A stretch of DNA of 11,413 nucleotides from Chloroflexota bacterium. Lineage in GTDB: Bacteria > Chloroflexota > Anaerolineae > Anaerolineales > Villigracilaceae. The notes below the pieces were generated by a model. It worked only from the letters and a program-made list of their open reading frames with translations, ran no database searches and was not told the DNA's origin. The stretch covers positions 1 to 11,413 of the forward strand of contig JAKAMM010000031.1 in assembly GCA_021812905.1 (NCBI GenBank). Reading direction: 5' to 3'. The position numbers and the translations under genes were made by a program. Shown piece after piece: positions 5,054 to 11,413 of the stretch (position 1 is the first letter of the stretch; each line of letters starts with the position of its first letter).

Positions 5054-6523
5054 CTATTTGGCAGCAACTGTCTCCGTAGCAATCATCTTTTGCTGTTTTC
5101 GATTAACCAGCCAGAGCGCGACACCCAGCACGGCAATCAACGCGGCAAGGTACAAAGCCAGCAGACCAAGTGATGTGCCATCTACCCACGAGCCGTAGAT
5201 GAGACCGGCTAGGGTGCTGAACAAAGCCACCCAACCGACATACGTCCAAGCTTTGAGACGACCGATGATGACCGAGATCATCAGGATGCTTTGCAGGCTG
5301 AGTTCGGGGTCTGCCATGAGGTAAGCTAGGAGGGGACCGCGGTGCATGCCCAAACTGAGGAACATGTTGGCAATCGGCACTTCGACCAACGTGGGGAAGT
5401 ACATGAAAACGCCGAAGAGCACGCCTGCCAGATTGCCAAGAATTGTGTTGCTTCCTGCAAGTGTTTCGATCCATTCGGGCTTGATTAGTACACGGATGAC
5501 ACCTACTGCGAACACGCCACCCACCAACAGCGGGAAAATCTGCTTGACAAAGCGCCACGATTCCCACAACCAGTCACGCAATTCGTCTTCGCTTAGCCGT
5601 TTGAACATCAGCCAGATGAGTGCGGCGATTGCGACGAGAACGCCGAAGAAACGACCTGTGAACTGAACATCCAGTCCGCCTGTGTTCGGTGAAATGCCAA
5701 CGGCGGCGGTGAGCAGGGTCAGCCCAACCAAGCTCATGGCAATCCATGTCCAGGGGGTGAAGCCTTCGTGAATTTTATCGAGCCCCTTCCAGGATGTTAG
5801 CCCTATGAGAATGATTAAGCCGATGAGGATCGCTCCTTGAGCAGTGACGCCTTCCTGTCCTTTGTTGGCATCATATGGGACAAGGTGATAGAGGAAGTCT
5901 TGGAAGCGATCTATGCCCGCGATGGGAAGCGTGACCTGTCCATATGAATTGGTGAGCAAGCCAACCTTGAATGTACCAGCCAACAGCAAGGCAACCAGAA
6001 TGAGCAGGAAGACCAGCGCGGCACGCCGCATCTTGCCTTGACCCGCGAACATGGCGTCTGATTCTTTGTCGTGTGCTAAATCTTCACGCGAGAAGATCAG
6101 CGCCATAATCATGCCGATGCCGATGCCAAAGGTCAATGAGAGAAATAGACGGGCAAAGGCCAAGTCCAAACCAATCACGCCGCCCGTATACACCAGTGCC
6201 AGAATATTGGCGGCAGGTGCAAAGAACAGGAAAGTGATCGCGGGTCCCAACCCCGCACCTTTTTTATAGATCCCCGCGAAGAGCGGCACGATGGTGCATG
6301 AGCAAACCGCCAGTACCGAACCCGCCAGCGCCGCGCCAGGGTAGGCAATCCATTTCGGGGCGTTGCGTCCCAAAAAGCGCGTGACCGATTCTTTCGGGAT
6401 GAGGGCCGTCATGGCTCCCGCAATGTAAAAAGCGGGGACCAGGCACAATAAAACATGTGCGGCGAGGTAGGCTGCCAGGTTGCCCAAGCCGCCATTCAGT
6501 AGTAATAAAAGTAATTCTGTCAT
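5054..6523 (-). CDS. ArsP/UPF0718-family permease (DUF318)
   Basis: A 489-residue membrane protein of the DUF318/UPF0718 permease family, whose characterised members (ArsP) export trivalent organoarsenicals. It has two related halves, each with about four to five membrane helices. The first half carries AVCSCTIVPLFAGI (C74-S-C76) and GLGPAITFLFFAPAANILAL (91-110); the second has FMYFPTLVEVPIANMFLSLGMHRGP (373-397). A cytoplasmic stretch with charged residues (146-168) and a soluble loop (about 190-230) separate the parts. It is longer than a typical ArsP of about 300-350 residues. The start is taken as the ATG at 6523; a TTG two codons earlier (6529) has better spacing to GGAG and may be used instead. 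A longer TTG start at 6583 would cover the operator and -10 region and is rejected. It heads an operon with two CxxC thioredoxins. Arsenic, antimony, selenium or sulfur compounds are possible cargo. Confidence 0.9.
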   Translation of the reverse strand: MTELLLLLLNGGLGNLAAYLAAHVLLCLVPAFYIAGAMTALIPKESVTRFLGRNAPKWIAYPGAALAGSVLAVCSCTIVPLFAGIYKKGAGLGPAITFLFFAPAANILALVYTGGVIGLDLAFARLFLSLTFGIGIGMIMALIFSREDLAHDKESDAMFAGQGKMRRAALVFLLILVALLLAGTFKVGLLTNSYGQVTLPIAGIDRFQDFLYHLVPYDANKGQEGVTAQGAILIGLIILIGLTSWKGLDKIHEGFTPWTWIAMSLVGLTLLTAAVGISPNTGGLDVQFTGRFFGVLVAIAALIWLMFKRLSEDELRDWLWESWRFVKQIFPLLVGGVFAVGVIRVLIKPEWIETLAGSNTILGNLAGVLFGVFMYFPTLVEVPIANMFLSLGMHRGPLLAYLMADPELSLQSILMISVIIGRLKAWTYVGWVALFSTLAGLIYGSWVDGTSLGLLALYLAALIAVLGVALWLVNRKQQKMIATETVAAK

Positions 6524-6556
6524 TTTCAATATGGATCTCCAATCACGCAAAGAAAT

Positions 6557-6603
6557 ATTCAATCTTATGAATATACTGTACAACTTTAAATGACCTGCGT
6601 CAA
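6557..6603 (-). promoter_or_regulatory. Permease promoter with candidate ArsR operator
   Basis: On the minus strand TTGACG (6598-6603) and TACAGT (6575-6580) are spaced 17 bp, a sound sigma-70-type promoter. Directly after the -10 lies the operator core 6557-6572, within a perfect 7-6-7 inverted repeat at 6555-6574 (ATATTCA and TGAATAT). The palindrome would cover the transcription start, the usual place for an ArsR repressor. It is 31 bp upstream of the permease ATG. Confidence 0.65.
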
Positions 6604-6701
6604 TATGATGAAGCTCACAACGCGATCATGATGCAGTACTGCGCGCGTCTACTATCGGTCCACAAATGTGTCCACGATATGCAAAGTTGCGAAGATAATA
6701 T

Positions 6702-6717
6702 ATTCGATAAATTGAAT
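6702..6717. promoter_or_regulatory. Distal operator-like palindrome
   Basis: ATTCGATAAATTGAAT has the same ATTC-N8-GAAT core and spacing as the other three sites, with one arm mismatch (G for A). It lies about 100 bp upstream of the permease -35 and beyond the terminator of the CxC ArsR gene, with no gene start of its own. It could be an auxiliary operator or a chance match. Confidence 0.4.
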
Positions 6718-6725
6718 GAAGTTTG

Positions 6726-6758
6726 ACAAAATAAACGGCGAGATTGCAATCTCGCCGT
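6726..6758 (-). terminator. Rho-independent terminator of the CxC ArsR gene
   Basis: A perfect 24-base palindrome at 6735-6758 (arms ACGGCGAGATTG / CAATCTCGCCGT), whose RNA folds into a GC-rich stem, is followed on the minus strand by TTTATTTTGT. It lies 53 nt past the stop of the ArsR gene at 6812 and separates it from the permease operon. It also lies outside any plus-strand gene, so it has a single clear role. Confidence 0.85.
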
Positions 6759-6811
6759 ACACACCTTATGCGATCACCGAACTACCCGAACTGCGTAATC
6801 AAAAACTTGCT

Positions 6812-7174
6812 CTACATTCGTACCATCTGCAGCTTAGTTGATTGCCCAATGCAATTGGGACAGGTGCAAACGTTGCGTTTGGGCTTGGCTGCCATAGGAC
6901 GTTTGCCTGTGACCGCACGCATGGCATCCAGCACGCCGAAGATTTCGGGGCGGATGACGCGATAGTAGATGTTCAACCCGTCACGGCGGACTTCCACCAA
7001 GCCTGCTTCCTTCAAGACCATCAACTGTTGGGAGATGTATGCCTGTCGGTAGCCAAAAGTCGCTTCCATGTGGCAGACACAGGCTTCTCCCTCTCGCAGC
7101 ATATCGAGAATGGCGAGGCGGGTAGGGTGCATGAGGGATTTATAAAGCTTGGTTTCCTGTTCGTAGATTTTCAC
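6812..7174 (-). CDS. ArsR-family regulator with CVC site and Cys-rich tail
   Basis: A 120-residue ArsR winged-helix repressor. It has YKSLMHPTRLAILDMLREGEACVC with C32/C34 at the classic metalloid position, the recognition segment RQAYISQQLMVLKEAGLV (43-60), a wing EVRRDGLNIYYRV, and an extended C-terminal tail with C103-T-C105-P-N-C108. The segment RQAYISQQLM is identical to that of the ArsR-ferredoxin fusion, and the residues around it are close, so both should read the same DNA. The tail cysteines could complete an inducer site with the CVC pair, or bind a metal alone; the family includes arsenite, antimonite and persulfide sensors. Start GTG with AGGTG about 4-5 nt upstream, and a good promoter with an operator over its start site, so it should repress itself. 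It is divergent from the reductase operon at 7408. Confidence 0.93.
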   Translation of the reverse strand: MKIYEQETKLYKSLMHPTRLAILDMLREGEACVCHMEATFGYRQAYISQQLMVLKEAGLVEVRRDGLNIYYRVIRPEIFGVLDAMRAVTGKRPMAAKPKRNVCTCPNCIGQSTKLQMVRM

Positions 7175-7185
7175 GATTCACCTAT

Positions 7186-7230
7186 ATTCAATTTGTTGAA
7201 TGATTATAAACCCATAAGGAGATAATTCAA
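7186..7230 (-). promoter_or_regulatory. Promoter of the CxC ArsR gene with operator over the start site
   Basis: On the minus strand TTGAAT (7225-7230), 16 bp, and a perfect TATAAT (7203-7208). One base further is the palindrome ATTCAATTTGTTGAAT (7186-7201), with perfect 6-base arms and a 4-base centre. The arrangement repeats that of the permease promoter almost to the base. A repressor here would also sit upstream of the divergent reductase operon. Confidence 0.75.
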
Positions 7231-7239
7231 GGATGAGTT

Positions 7240-7268
7240 TTGTCATTATTCCCGAAGACAAGTATCAC
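7240..7268 (+). promoter_or_regulatory. Possible promoter of the reductase operon
   Basis: TTGTCA (7240-7245), 17 bp, then TATCAC (7263-7268): five and four of six consensus bases. It would give a leader of about 130 nt before the ATG at 7408, which holds two inverted repeats (TTTTCC/GGAAAA, 7283-7305; TCGGAC/GTCCGA, 7366-7381). Another weak option, TTGAAT at 7196 with GATAAT at 7221, has 19-bp spacing. Confidence 0.3.
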
Positions 7269-7407
7269 CGCTCGTGTAGGGATTTTCCTGACAAATCGCG
7301 GAAAACAATCAGACTTTCCCCGCTATATGATTTTTGCCAACAGGTGGAAAATGAGCATGGCATTATCGGACGGCTGTCCGAACCTAATTCATTGAAGGAG
7401 AAGCACA

Positions 7408-8253
7408 ATGACAAACGAAGCATCTTTGTTGGATAAATATGCTTCCGAGGTGTTTGCTGAGCTCGTCACTCCGGTGTTGGATGGTGTGCGGATTTCCGCG
7501 GCCCCAGCCAGTGATCTGACGAAGGATGACACCTTGGTCCGCATGACAGCGGAACTTAAACGCGCCTTGGAGAAACCTGTTGCGGAGAGGCATTGGGTAA
7601 TGGTGATTGACCTGCGCAAATGTGTGGGTTGTAACGCCTGCACCGTCGCCTGTATTGCCGAAAACAAATTGCCACCCGGCGTGGTTTATCGCCCTGTACT
7701 GGCGGAAGAAGTCGGAACGTATCCAAATGTGACGATGAAATTTCTTCCAAAACCATGCATGCAGTGTGACAACCCGCCTTGCACGCCAGTCTGCCCGGTT
7801 AACGCCACCCACAAGAACGAGGATGGCGTGGTGGTGGTTGACTATGACCAGTGCATCGGTTGCCGCGCTTGTATGGCGGCCTGCCCCTACGCCTCACGCA
7901 CCTTCGACTTCGGTTTGACCTACAATCAAGCAACACCTGATGGATTCGACTTTGTGCTTGGTCAATCGAACGCCGATGGTTACGAACGCCTTGCCAGCGT
8001 GGAGTACGGTGAAAACCGCGTACGCAAGGGAAATGCCTCTCCGATTGGAAACGTGCGCAAGTGCCACTTCTGTTTGCATCGCATCAAGGATGGAATGTTG
8101 CCAGCCTGCACCACTACGTGCATTGGCCGCGCTACTTATTTTGGCGATGCCAACGATCCCGACTCACTGGTCAGCGAACTGATCGCCAGTCCCAATGTCA
8201 TGCGGCTCAAAGAAGAGCTCGGCACCAATCCGCGCGTTTACTATCTGGCTTAG
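7408..8253 (+). CDS. Fe-S electron-transfer subunit (DmsB/PsrB/TtrB type), four [4Fe-4S] clusters
   Basis: A 281-residue B subunit of a DMSO-reductase-superfamily complex, carrying electrons between the membrane anchor and the molybdopterin subunit. Sixteen cysteines form the four expected motifs: C72/C75/C78/C82, C117/C120/C125/C129, C149/C152/C155/C159 and C219/C222/C234/C238. Each [4Fe-4S] cluster takes ligands from paired motifs. Residues 1-60 form a longer than usual N-terminal extension without a Tat or Sec signal, so if the complex faces outward the protein must be carried across by its Tat-exported partner, as known for other B subunits. ATG with GAAGGAG 7 nt upstream. It is the first gene of a B-C-A operon, 9 nt before the anchor gene. 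Tetrathionate and selenate reductase operons (ttrBCA, srdBCA) have this order; other family members are usually A-B-C. Confidence 0.93.
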   Translation: MTNEASLLDKYASEVFAELVTPVLDGVRISAAPASDLTKDDTLVRMTAELKRALEKPVAERHWVMVIDLRKCVGCNACTVACIAENKLPPGVVYRPVLAEEVGTYPNVTMKFLPKPCMQCDNPPCTPVCPVNATHKNEDGVVVVDYDQCIGCRACMAACPYASRTFDFGLTYNQATPDGFDFVLGQSNADGYERLASVEYGENRVRKGNASPIGNVRKCHFCLHRIKDGMLPACTTTCIGRATYFGDANDPDSLVSELIASPNVMRLKEELGTNPRVYYLA

Positions 8254-8262
8254 GAGGCCGCC

Positions 8263-9396
8263 ATGCTTAAGAAACTTACTTATGCTTTTGGAGCGCTCAC
8301 CCTACTGTTTGGGTTGTGGGGCTTTTATGATCGCTTTGTCTTTGGACATCAGGATGCCAACTACGGTTCCTATGTGGTGTGGGGACTGTGGGTCGCCATG
8401 TACCTGTTCTTCGCTGGTATCGCCGCGGGCGGATTCATGATTGCCACGCTTGACCTCCTGTTCGACGTTCCCGTCTTCAAAGGCACTGGGAAAGTGGCGC
8501 TGTGGGGATCGCTGGTCAGCCTGGCCGCCGCTCTGATTTCCATTGGCCTCGACTTGGGACATATGGAGCGTATCTGGAAAGTGTACTTGCAAGGCAATCC
8601 CTTCTCAATGCTCTTTCAAATGGTTTGGGGTTATACCCTCTTTGGCTTGCTGGCGTTGATTGCCCTTATTCTGGAGATTCGGAAGCCGGGGAGTCGCGGT
8701 CTGAAAATCCTGATGGGAGTTGGGCTGATTCTATCGGTGTTCATTTCCGGCGCGGTGGGGGCATTGCTCGGGGTAAATGCCTCGCGTCCCTTCTGGCACA
8801 TCGGCCTGTTCCCAGTGCAGTTCCCAGTCTTCTCGCTGGCATCGGGAGCGGCGATGATGCTTGTGGCTTTGGGGTTGTTCGGACCGCGTGACGATCCTCA
8901 ACGTCCCCAGCAATTGTGGATGTTGAGCCTGATGACCGTCATCTTAATGGTGACCAAACTCTACTTCATCTGGGCCGATTACTCGCAGAGCATGTACGGC
9001 AATGTGCCAATGAACGTGGAAGCCATCCGCCAAGTGATGTTTGGGCATTATTGGTGGGCCTTCTGGATAGCCCAACTACTGATTGGCTCGCTCATTCCGA
9101 TCATTTTCCTCTCACAGCCTAAGTTTGCCAAACACAGCAGTTGGGCAGGTTGGATGGGTTTGCTGGTGTTGATCGGCTATGGTTTCGCGCGTGGCTTGAT
9201 CATCTTCCCGGCTCTTACTGTCCCCGAACTGGCTTCACTGACCACTGCCTTCAGCGGCCCCCACCTTTCGTTCGATTACTTCCCTAGCCTGATGGAATGG
9301 GCAGTGACCTCTGGCACCATCGGGATTGCCGTGCTTGGCTTCCTGATTGGGAGCGATACACTGAAATTCTTCCATCAACCGACCAAGGAGGCGTAA
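8263..9396 (+). CDS. NrfD/PsrC-family membrane anchor subunit
   Basis: A 377-residue polytopic membrane protein of the NrfD/PsrC family, which exchanges electrons with the quinone pool for its Fe-S partner and carries no haem. About ten membrane helices can be seen, near residues 5-24, 38-63, 77-97, 117-137, 148-170, 184-206, 219-238, 259-284, 293-315 and 344-364. Family marks include YVVWGLWVAMYLFFAGIAAGG (37-57) near the start, and SRPFWHIGLFPVQFPVFS in the middle. ATG with a consensus AGGAGG 5 nt upstream, 9 nt after the B-subunit stop. Only one base separates its stop codon from the ATG of the catalytic subunit, so translational coupling is likely. Its length suits the longer TtrC/PsrC-like type rather than the short NrfD type. 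Confidence 0.92.
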   Translation: MLKKLTYAFGALTLLFGLWGFYDRFVFGHQDANYGSYVVWGLWVAMYLFFAGIAAGGFMIATLDLLFDVPVFKGTGKVALWGSLVSLAAALISIGLDLGHMERIWKVYLQGNPFSMLFQMVWGYTLFGLLALIALILEIRKPGSRGLKILMGVGLILSVFISGAVGALLGVNASRPFWHIGLFPVQFPVFSLASGAAMMLVALGLFGPRDDPQRPQQLWMLSLMTVILMVTKLYFIWADYSQSMYGNVPMNVEAIRQVMFGHYWWAFWIAQLLIGSLIPIIFLSQPKFAKHSSWAGWMGLLVLIGYGFARGLIIFPALTVPELASLTTAFSGPHLSFDYFPSLMEWAVTSGTIGIAVLGFLIGSDTLKFFHQPTKEA

Positions 9397-9397
9397 C

Positions 9398-11413
9398 ATG
9401 ACTTCCAAAAAACAAACCCCTCAAGCGGGTGAAATCACCCGCCGTGACTTTCTAAAACTCTCGGGCGTAACAGGCGCAACGGTTGCCCTGCTGGGTAATA
9501 TGCGTGATGTGTTCGCTAAAACGCAAAAAGCCCTGGCTGGATCTGGAGAAGGGAGTTCCTTCGAGGCCAGCCCGGAAAACATTATTTACGGCGAGTGCCT
9601 GCAATGCAACACGCAGTGCACTCTTAAAGGCAAAATCCAAGATGGTGTGTTGGTCAAGGTGGATGGCAATCCGTATAGCCCAAACAACATGATGACACCG
9701 CTGGCTTACGATACTCCCCTGACAGAAGCTGCGCTGGTGGATGGCAAACTCTGCCCCAAAGGACAGGCTACCATCCAGACGCAGTATGACCCATACCGCA
9801 TTGTCAAGGTGTTGAAGCGCGCTGGCAAGCGTGGCGAAAACAAGTGGCAGGTCATTCCGTTCGAGCAGGCCATCAGCGAGATTGTCGCAGGCGGAAAACT
9901 CTTTGCAGATGTGGGCGAGGATCGTATAGTGCCCGGCTTCAAGGATGTACTGGCAACAAAAGATGCCAAGGTCATTTCCGCATTGTCTGCAGATGCGTCT
10001 GCAGTTGCCGGTGGCAAAATGAAATTGGATGAATTCAAGACAAAACATGCCGCTGAACTCGACCTGCTGATTGATCCTGAACACCCCGATCTGGGTGTCA
10101 AGAATAATCAATTTGTATTTCTGGCTGGCCGCATTGAACCGGGCCGCAACAACCTTGCCCAGCGCTTCACGCTCAATTCCTTCGGCTCAAAGAACTGGTA
10201 CGATCACACCACCATTTGCGAACAGTCGCATCACATCGCTTATACCTATTCCACGGCACAATATACTGGCGGTAGTTGGGTAACTGGGCCGAATCATATG
10301 AAGCCCGATACCATTAATTCCGAGTTCGTGATTTTCTGGGGCACCAGTCCCTTTGAGGCCAACTTTGGCCCGACCATCATGAGCGAAGCCATTACCAAGG
10401 CTGCCGTTGAGCATAACTTCAAATATGCCGTAGTAGATCCGCGCATGTCCAAAACCGCATCCAAAGGCTGGTGGGTTCCCGTTCAACAAGGTGGCGACCT
10501 TCCATTGGCGCTGGCCATGATCCGCTGGATTTTCGACAACAAGCGTTATGATGCCGCTTTCCTTGCTAATGCCAATAAAGGCGCAGCGCTCGCCGCAGGT
10601 GAGAAATCCTGGTCAAACGCCACCTGGCTAGTTAAAGTGGATGATAAGGGTCACGCTGGAGCGTTCGTGCGCGGCAGTGAATTAAAAATGGTTGAAAAGA
10701 AGGTTGATACCTCGGCAGATGGCAAAACGGTAACTACCACCTGGGTCACTCCGGATGGCGTCGTTTTCAAACTTGATCCCTTCGTTACATTGACTGCTGA
10801 TATTCCTGCATTGCTTGACCCGGCAGATGATAAAAACCCGGTCACTGGCGACTTGCTGGTCAAGTCGACTGTCCAAGGAATCAGCGTCAAGAGTAGTCTG
10901 CAACTATTGCTCGAAGAAGCCTCCGCCCAAACGATGGAAGAGTGGGCCAAATTGGCTGGCATAGATTTAAATACCATCACCCGCCTGGCAGATGAGTACA
11001 CATCACATGGCAAGAAGGCTGCAATTGAGTTCTATCGTGGCGCGGTTCAGCACACCAACGGTTATTACACCGCGCAAGCACTGGTGGCGCTCAATCTGTT
11101 GGTTGGCAATGTGGACTGGAAAGGCGGATTGAGCAAAGGCGGCGGTGCATGGAATGGCATTGGCAATGCAGATAAACCCTTTGATCTTGGTGCAGACCAC
11201 CCTGGAAAGCTTGGTGCGTTTGGCATCAAGGTGACACGCGAAGGGAGCACATATCAGAAGACAACCCTCTTTACGGATTATCCTGCGCCGCGTCCATTCT
11301 ATCCCTACACCAGCAATGTTTATCAGGAAGTCATCCCGGCTGCGTATGCCCAGTATCCGTATCCAGTGAAAATCCTTTGGCTACACATGGGCACACCTGC
11401 TCTGGCTACACCC
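9398..11413 (+). CDS. Tat-exported molybdopterin oxidoreductase catalytic subunit, N-terminal 672 residues (runs off right edge)
   Basis: The A subunit of a respiratory complex of the DMSO reductase superfamily; the frame is open to the last base and a C-terminal part is missing. Residues 14-23 (TRRDFLKLSG) are a twin-arginine signal, with likely cleavage near VFA (38-40). A [4Fe-4S] motif C67-x2-C70-x3-C74, completed by C119 in LCPKGQ, follows. C274 in DHTTICEQSHH is the probable Mo/W ligand. The insert with IDPEHPDLGVKNNQ (about 226-239) and a large insertion around 410-510 recall tetrathionate reductase TtrA and the related selenate reductase SrdA rather than short PsrA/PhsA proteins; this rests on memory of the families. 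Arsenate or polysulfide remain possible substrates. ATG is one base after the anchor's stop, with AAGGAGG inside the end of that gene. The Tat signal places it outside the cytoplasmic membrane. Confidence 0.92.
   Translation, partial: MTSKKQTPQAGEITRRDFLKLSGVTGATVALLGNMRDVFAKTQKALAGSGEGSSFEASPENIIYGECLQCNTQCTLKGKIQDGVLVKVDGNPYSPNNMMTPLAYDTPLTEAALVDGKLCPKGQATIQTQYDPYRIVKVLKRAGKRGENKWQVIPFEQAISEIVAGGKLFADVGEDRIVPGFKDVLATKDAKVISALSADASAVAGGKMKLDEFKTKHAAELDLLIDPEHPDLGVKNNQFVFLAGRIEPGRNNLAQRFTLNSFGSKNWYDHTTICEQSHHIAYTYSTAQYTGGSWVTGPNHMKPDTINSEFVIFWGTSPFEANFGPTIMSEAITKAAVEHNFKYAVVDPRMSKTASKGWWVPVQQGGDLPLALAMIRWIFDNKRYDAAFLANANKGAALAAGEKSWSNATWLVKVDDKGHAGAFVRGSELKMVEKKVDTSADGKTVTTTWVTPDGVVFKLDPFVTLTADIPALLDPADDKNPVTGDLLVKSTVQGISVKSSLQLLLEEASAQTMEEWAKLAGIDLNTITRLADEYTSHGKKAAIEFYRGAVQHTNGYYTAQALVALNLLVGNVDWKGGLSKGGGAWNGIGNADKPFDLGADHPGKLGAFGIKVTREGSTYQKTTLFTDYPAPRPFYPYTSNVYQEVIPAAYAQYPYPVKILWLHMGTPALATP

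Noticed and set aside
6524..6583. A TTG start that lengthens the permease by 20 residues
   Set aside because: It would place the -10 element and the operator palindrome in coding sequence; the added residues do not look like the family's N terminus.
7233..7436. A 67-codon plus-strand frame before the reductase operon
   Set aside because: Not listed as a gene: the ribosome-site spacing is long, it overlaps the B-subunit start by 29 bases, and the product has no recognisable family. Kept only as a leader observation.
9452..10111. A 219-codon minus-strand open frame inside the molybdopterin subunit
   Set aside because: It is opposite a gene with a Tat signal, Fe-S motif and Mo ligand in order. 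The translated product has no recognisable domain and the open frame is explained by codon bias of the real strand.

Overview
The window looks like chromosomal DNA of a bacterium with intermediate GC content. The combination of genes (an ArsR regulator fused to a ferredoxin, a two-halved permease with tiny CxxC thioredoxins, paired YlbF-like proteins, a thioredoxin-VKOR fusion, and molybdenum enzymes of two unrelated families) fits an anaerobic or facultative Chloroflexota such as Anaerolineae. That taxonomic guess rests on gene content alone and is only moderately supported.

Layout. Positions 1-7174 are all minus strand; positions 7408-11413 are all plus strand. Read in the direction of minus-strand transcription, from right to left: (1) an ArsR-type regulator with a CxC motif (7174-6812), ended by a clear Rho-independent terminator; (2) an ArsP/UPF0718-like permease followed by two very small thioredoxin-fold proteins (6523-4440); (3) a probable operon of an ArsR-ferredoxin fusion, a CoA-binding protein, two YlbF/YmcA-like proteins and a secreted/membrane thioredoxin-VKOR fusion (4320-1299); (4) a third, different ArsR regulator with two CxxxCC motifs (1156-860), followed by the N-terminal 264 residues of a xanthine dehydrogenase-type molybdopterin subunit that runs off the left edge. 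In the other direction, from 7408, is a three-gene B-C-A operon for a DMSO-reductase-superfamily respiratory complex: a four-cluster Fe-S subunit, an NrfD/PsrC membrane anchor, and a Tat-exported molybdopterin catalytic subunit that runs off the right edge. The gene order and catalytic-subunit features resemble tetrathionate (TtrBCA) or selenate (SrdBCA) reductases, but the substrate cannot be settled here.

How it fits together. Four palindromes with the same core and identical spacing (ATTC-N8-GAAT, consensus ATTCAATNNNWTGAAT) lie between genes: one 28 bp upstream of the ArsR-ferredoxin gene, one just downstream of the -10 element of the permease promoter, one just downstream of the -10 of the CxC ArsR promoter (which is also upstream of the B-C-A reductase operon), and one about 100 bp further upstream of the permease promoter. 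The two ArsR proteins nearest these sites share an identical recognition-helix segment (RQAYISQQLM) and a CVC motif, while the third ArsR has a different helix and I saw no such site near its gene. The simplest reading is a small thiol- or metalloid-responsive regulon in which one soluble ArsR and one Fe-S-fused ArsR read the same operators and control a permease, disulfide-exchange proteins and perhaps a respiratory reductase. The inducer (arsenic, antimony, selenium, reactive sulfur or redox state) is unknown. No tRNA, rRNA, insertion sequence, CRISPR array or attachment site was seen.
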